NCBI RefSeq assembly: GCF_030817195.1
Contig: NZ_JAUSYZ010000001.1
Location: 3,658,001 to 3,722,000 of the forward strand
Direction of reading: 5' to 3'
Source of the DNA: Arthrobacter globiformis
GTDB lineage: Bacteria; Actinomycetota; Actinomycetes; Actinomycetales; Micrococcaceae
Length of the DNA: 64,000 nt
Below are positions 60,929 through 64,000 of the stretch, one piece after another. The stretch's first letter is position 1, and every line of letters begins with the position of its first letter. The notes below the pieces were generated by a model. That model worked only from the letters and a program-made list of their open reading frames with translations. It was not told the DNA's origin and did not search any database. Both the position numbers and the translations under genes were made by a program.

Positions 60929-62256
60929 TGCCGGCTGACGCCGAGCGGCCGGCCCCTCGTCTCCTTGGCCAGGATCACACCGATGCCCGAGATGACGCAC
61001 AGAATCATGATGTAGATGCCGATAGAGCCCGTCCATTTGGTGCTCTGCAGGAGTGACTCGGCGATGGTGGCGGCGAACGCACCGCCCAGGATGGCGCCGA
61101 AGGCGTAGCCGATCGAGATGCCCGAGTACCGCACGTTGGCCGGGAACATCTCCGCATACATGGCCGACATGGGGCCGTAGGACAGGCCCAGGCCCACCGT
61201 GAGAACGAACAGCGCCACGCCGTAGAGCCAGATGTTCTTTGTGTCGATGAGGGCGAACATCGGGATCATCCAGACGAACACGATGGCGTAGCCGGTCAGG
61301 AAGGTCTTGACCCGGCCGATCCGGTCGGAGAGCCAGCCGCCGGCGAGTGTGAAGATCAGCCAGCCGAAGGAGGCCAGCGTGGTGGCGAGCAGAATCTGCG
61401 GTGTGGGCATCTTCAGCGACCTGGTGGCGTAGGAGATGAAGAAGGCAATCAGGAGGTAGCCGGCGGCATTGTTGCCGATGAAGATCATGGTCGAGTAGAG
61501 GACCGCCTTCTTGTGGCCTCGGATGAGCTCACCGAGGGGCGCCTTGCTCTCTTCCCGGCGGGCCGTCATTTCCTTGAAGACAGGACTCTCGCCGACTGCC
61601 CGCCGGATCACGTAGCCCACGACGATCAGCACTATGGAGAGCAGGAAGGGAACCCTCCAGCCCCAGGAGGCGAAGTCTTCCTTCGGCATCCCGGAGGTGA
61701 GGAAGAATAGCAGCCCGGTGGCCAGGATCATGCCCACCGGAACGCCGATCTGCGGGTACGCACCGAACAGGCCGCGCTTGCTCTTCGGGGCGTGTTCCAC
61801 TGCCATCAGGGCCGCGCCGCCCCATTCGCCGCCGGCGGAGAAGCCCTGCAGGACGCGGAGGAGGATGAGCAGGATCGGAGCCCAGGCGCCGATCTGGCCG
61901 TAAGTGGGGAGCATGCCGATCAGCGCCGTTGCGGCACCCATCATGATGAGGGTGAACACCAGCATGGCCTTGCGGCCAAGGCGGTCACCCAGGTGTCCGG
62001 CAACGATGGCGCCGAGCGGGCGGAACAGGAAGCTGATGCCGATCAGGGCGAAGGAGAGGATCTGCGCCAGGCCCGGGTTGGATTCGTTCAGCGGGGCCAA
62101 AAACAGTGGGGACAGCAGCGTTGCCGTCAGCTGGGCAAAGATGAAGAAGTCGTACCACTCGATGGTGGTGCCCACCAGCGTGCCGGCGAGGACTTTGCGT
62201 TCCTCGCGCTTGCTGCTCGGTCCTGCCTCTGAATCTACGGGTGAAGTTGCGGTCAT
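60925..62256 (-). CDS. MFS transporter, metabolite:H+ symporter (MHS) family
   Basis: This 443-residue protein has twelve transmembrane helices. The MHS hallmarks are GTTIEWYDFFIF in helix 1, RPLGAIVAGHLGDRLGRK after helix 2 and RVLQGFSAGGEWGGAALM in helix 4. Members import shikimate, alpha-ketoglutarate, proline/betaine or aromatic acids. GGAG precedes the ATG, and a TetR-like palindrome lies 60 bases upstream. hpaB lies upstream on the same strand, so import of a hydroxylated aromatic acid is a reasonable guess. Confidence 0.92.
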   Translation of the reverse strand: MTATSPVDSEAGPSSKREERKVLAGTLVGTTIEWYDFFIFAQLTATLLSPLFLAPLNESNPGLAQILSFALIGISFLFRPLGAIVAGHLGDRLGRKAMLVFTLIMMGAATALIGMLPTYGQIGAWAPILLILLRVLQGFSAGGEWGGAALMAVEHAPKSKRGLFGAYPQIGVPVGMILATGLLFFLTSGMPKEDFASWGWRVPFLLSIVLIVVGYVIRRAVGESPVFKEMTARREESKAPLGELIRGHKKAVLYSTMIFIGNNAAGYLLIAFFISYATRSLKMPTPQILLATTLASFGWLIFTLAGGWLSDRIGRVKTFLTGYAIVFVWMIPMFALIDTKNIWLYGVALFVLTVGLGLSYGPMSAMYAEMFPANVRYSGISIGYAFGAILGGAFAATIAESLLQSTKWTGSIGIYIMILCVISGIGVILAKETRGRPLGVSRH

Positions 62257-62315
62257 TGAAACTCCGTGGCTGGGGGCAGTGCTACTGCCGGAGGTGGTGA
62301 AGGACTGTCCGATTT

Positions 62316-62333
62316 ACTGATCGAACGGTCAGT
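62316..62333. promoter_or_regulatory. TetR-like palindrome between hpaB and the MFS gene
   Basis: ACTGATCG-AA-CGGTCAGT has seven of eight arm pairs matched. The shape and length suit TetR-family operators. No such regulator is encoded in the window. Confidence 0.5.
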
Positions 62334-62375
62334 TAGTGTGAAGGATACTACGAAAATGTGATTTGGCGCACCCTC

Positions 62376-63830
62376 TCAGTCGGTCCGGTGCAGGAATTCG
62401 CGCAGCCGCGCCCTGGCCGGTTCGCGGTCGTAGGTGTTGACGAGTGCCCCGGCCATCCGGACCGGATCCCCGAAGAAGAAGTACTCGTAGAGGGACTGCC
62501 GGCCGGAGAAACCCGAGATCGAGGCGTCGAACGCAAGCTTGAACAGCCGGACCCGCTCGGGCCCGGTCAGCGTCTTCCCCTGCAGGTACAGGTCGATGTC
62601 CGCCCTGGCATCACTGTTGACGTCCGCTTCGCCGGGCAGGGCCATCAGCCCCGACGCGGAGAACTTCCGGATAATCTGCGGGAAGCGCTGTGCCACCTTC
62701 GGATACCAGTTGCGGGCGGCGTTGAGGGTGGTCCACTTGGGCAGCATCATGCCGGCCTCGTTGAGTTCGGCGTCGGCCTCCGATGCGCGGACCAGCGCCT
62801 TGCCGATTTCGACGTCAATGATCAGCTCGGCGATGTCCTCCTGGATGTGCTGGAATCCGTCGATGCCGATCGAATCGGCGAGTTCGGAGGCCAGGCCGAG
62901 GAAGAACTCGCTCTTGGCGATGGTCCGGGTGACCACCTGGTGGGTCATGAGGGCACCGGCACCGGTCTCGGCGTAGAACGAGTTGCAGAGCTGCGGATTG
63001 CCGAGCATGAAGATGCGGTCGCTGGGAACAAAGACGTCGTCAAAGACGGCCACCCCGTCCATTTCCTCATAGCGGGACGCCAGCGGTTCATCGTGGATGC
63101 TGCCGCCGTTGTACAGCGAGGTCCTGCAAAGGTACCGGAGCCCCGGCGTGTCATTGGGGATGGCGAAGGCAAAGGAATAAGGTGCGTCCTCGGCCGTGCC
63201 GCGCAGCACCGTGGACGGGAAGACCAGCAGTTCGTCCGCGATGGGGGCGATCGTGGCGAGCATGCGCGCACCGCGGACTACGATGCCATCGTCGCGCTCC
63301 TCCACGATGTGGGCCGTGAGCTGTCCGCCCAGCTGTTCCGAGCCGGATACCGACCGGTTCACCTGCGGCGGGATCAGCGTATGGGTTGCCAGCATGTCGT
63401 TTTCGCGGGCCCACTCGTAGTAGTTGCCGATGTTCTCGGCAAACTTGGGATCCGCCTGGGCGAACCACTTCCCGGCCGTGCCCAGGGCGGTGAGTGCGGA
63501 GTTCATGTAGTCACCCGTGCGGCCGAGGAATCCGTTGGTCGCCTCAGCCCACGTGGAGGTCGCCCGGCGCCGGTGCTGCAGGTCCTCGATGGTCCGGGGC
63601 ACCAGGAAGGACGCGTTGACGAGGTCCCCCGTGGTCGGCGAGGCATAGGTCAGCGCCCCCTGGTACCGCGGGTCGTGCTGCATGTCGAACAGCTTCGCGT
63701 ACTGCCGGGCAACGCCGCGGAAGGACGGGTGTTCGGCAACTTTTTCGCTGACCACTTCACCGTCGATCACGATGTGCGGGGTCATCGCGTTGAGTTTGTC
63801 CAGGTACTGCTGACCGGTTCTGATGCCCAT
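62376..63830 (-). CDS. hpaB: 4-hydroxyphenylacetate 3-monooxygenase, oxygenase component (HpaB family)
   Basis: I place the start at 63830 because GGAGG lies five bases upstream; an ATG at 63842 contains that site. The 484-residue protein has the acyl-CoA dehydrogenase-like fold of FADH2-dependent HpaB: YEWARENDMLATHTLIPPQ in two blocks, IVVRGARMLATIAPIADELLVFPS in two blocks, and a late GKTLTGPERVRLFKLA. It hydroxylates a phenolic ring using reduced flavin from a separate reductase, whose probable gene ends 51 bases upstream at 63881. Confidence 0.92.
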   Translation of the reverse strand: MGIRTGQQYLDKLNAMTPHIVIDGEVVSEKVAEHPSFRGVARQYAKLFDMQHDPRYQGALTYASPTTGDLVNASFLVPRTIEDLQHRRRATSTWAEATNGFLGRTGDYMNSALTALGTAGKWFAQADPKFAENIGNYYEWARENDMLATHTLIPPQVNRSVSGSEQLGGQLTAHIVEERDDGIVVRGARMLATIAPIADELLVFPSTVLRGTAEDAPYSFAFAIPNDTPGLRYLCRTSLYNGGSIHDEPLASRYEEMDGVAVFDDVFVPSDRIFMLGNPQLCNSFYAETGAGALMTHQVVTRTIAKSEFFLGLASELADSIGIDGFQHIQEDIAELIIDVEIGKALVRASEADAELNEAGMMLPKWTTLNAARNWYPKVAQRFPQIIRKFSASGLMALPGEADVNSDARADIDLYLQGKTLTGPERVRLFKLAFDASISGFSGRQSLYEYFFFGDPVRMAGALVNTYDREPARARLREFLHRTD

Positions 63831-63880
63831 GGCTGCCTCCATTCGTCGTTGAACTGTCCATTGGTGGTGAAAAGTGCCGC

Positions 63881-64000
63881 CTACAGCAGGTCCTCTATCC
63901 CCAGCTGGCTCTCCGGGATGGTGGTGAAGGCGCTGTTGGCGAACGCCAGGGCATCGCCGCTGCGGTGGTCGAAGTCCACCACCTCACCGAGATAAAGGGT
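63881..64000 (-). CDS. C-terminal end of a probable flavin reductase (partial)
   Basis: The last 39 codons read LYLGEVVDFDHRSGDALAFAN and continue to a stop at 63881. The GEVVDF block resembles the end of the flavin reductase domain that supplies FADH2 to two-component monooxygenases, and the position next to hpaB fits. The rest lies beyond the window, so the call is tentative. Confidence 0.5.
   Translation of the reverse strand, partial: TLYLGEVVDFDHRSGDALAFANSAFTTIPESQLGIEDLL

Overview
This is a high-GC, gene-dense chromosomal stretch from an actinobacterium, most likely Arthrobacter or Pseudarthrobacter (Micrococcaceae). The evidence is the codon and GC pattern, the gltX / FAH / leuB / serA / ilvCNB gene order shared with other actinobacteria, and protein families that are common in soil Arthrobacter. 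The genus is an inference, because no rRNA is present. I saw no CRISPR array, insertion sequence, prophage or replication origin.

Layout. 0.2-22.7 kb is a leftward core block: HAD hydrolase, gltX, a tiny cysteine-rich protein, a fumarylacetoacetate hydrolase (FAH) family enzyme, a metallo-beta-lactamase fold hydrolase, a secreted heparinase-like protein of different base composition, then ilvE, leuB, metG, an ABC exporter pair, serA, ilvC, ilvN, ilvB and ilvD. ilvB is preceded by a transcription attenuator with a valine-rich 19-residue leader peptide, all enclosed by a 15-bp perfect long-range inverted repeat. A GTCTCACAT-type motif is shared by the ilvB and ilvD upstream regions.

22.9-29 kb is accessory. 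It holds a membrane-anchored Ala/Pro-rich protein, a PQQ-type sugar dehydrogenase lipoprotein, tRNA-Lys(CTT), a 20-bp perfect inverted repeat, a second copy of the tiny cysteine-rich protein, a Tat-exported polysaccharide deacetylase-like protein, and a graveyard of gene remnants (a fused lacI / dehydrogenase relic and a doxX relic). 29-36.3 kb is a sugar or polyol uptake and oxidation locus: two Gfo/Idh/MocA dehydrogenases, an isomerase, a three-part ABC importer, and a divergent LacI regulator with paired operators.

36.3-50.8 kb mixes housekeeping and accessory genes: MarR regulator, peroxiredoxin, tRNA-Leu(TAG), fasciclin lipoprotein, peptide-binding lipoprotein, malate:quinone oxidoreductase, RND transporter, a frameshifted DUF559-type gene between two copies of a palindromic repeat, a luciferase-like monooxygenase with a MarR regulator, transglutaminase-like, lipoprotein and DUF1684 genes. 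50.8-57.7 kb holds a second FAH-family enzyme and the NAD biosynthesis operon (NrtR-like regulator, nadA, nadB, nadC, cysteine desulfurase), with a candidate operator in front. 57.8-64 kb has an amino-acid permease, alpha/beta hydrolase, phosphoribosyltransferase, MFS symporter, 4-hydroxyphenylacetate 3-monooxygenase, and the end of a probable flavin reductase.

The most unusual features are the ilvB leader architecture, the paired tiny CxCC/CxxC proteins, the dispersed palindromic repeat family sitting on stop codons, the GTGAGGAAGCGTTTGG repeat cluster behind metG, and the precise lacI / dehydrogenase deletion relic.
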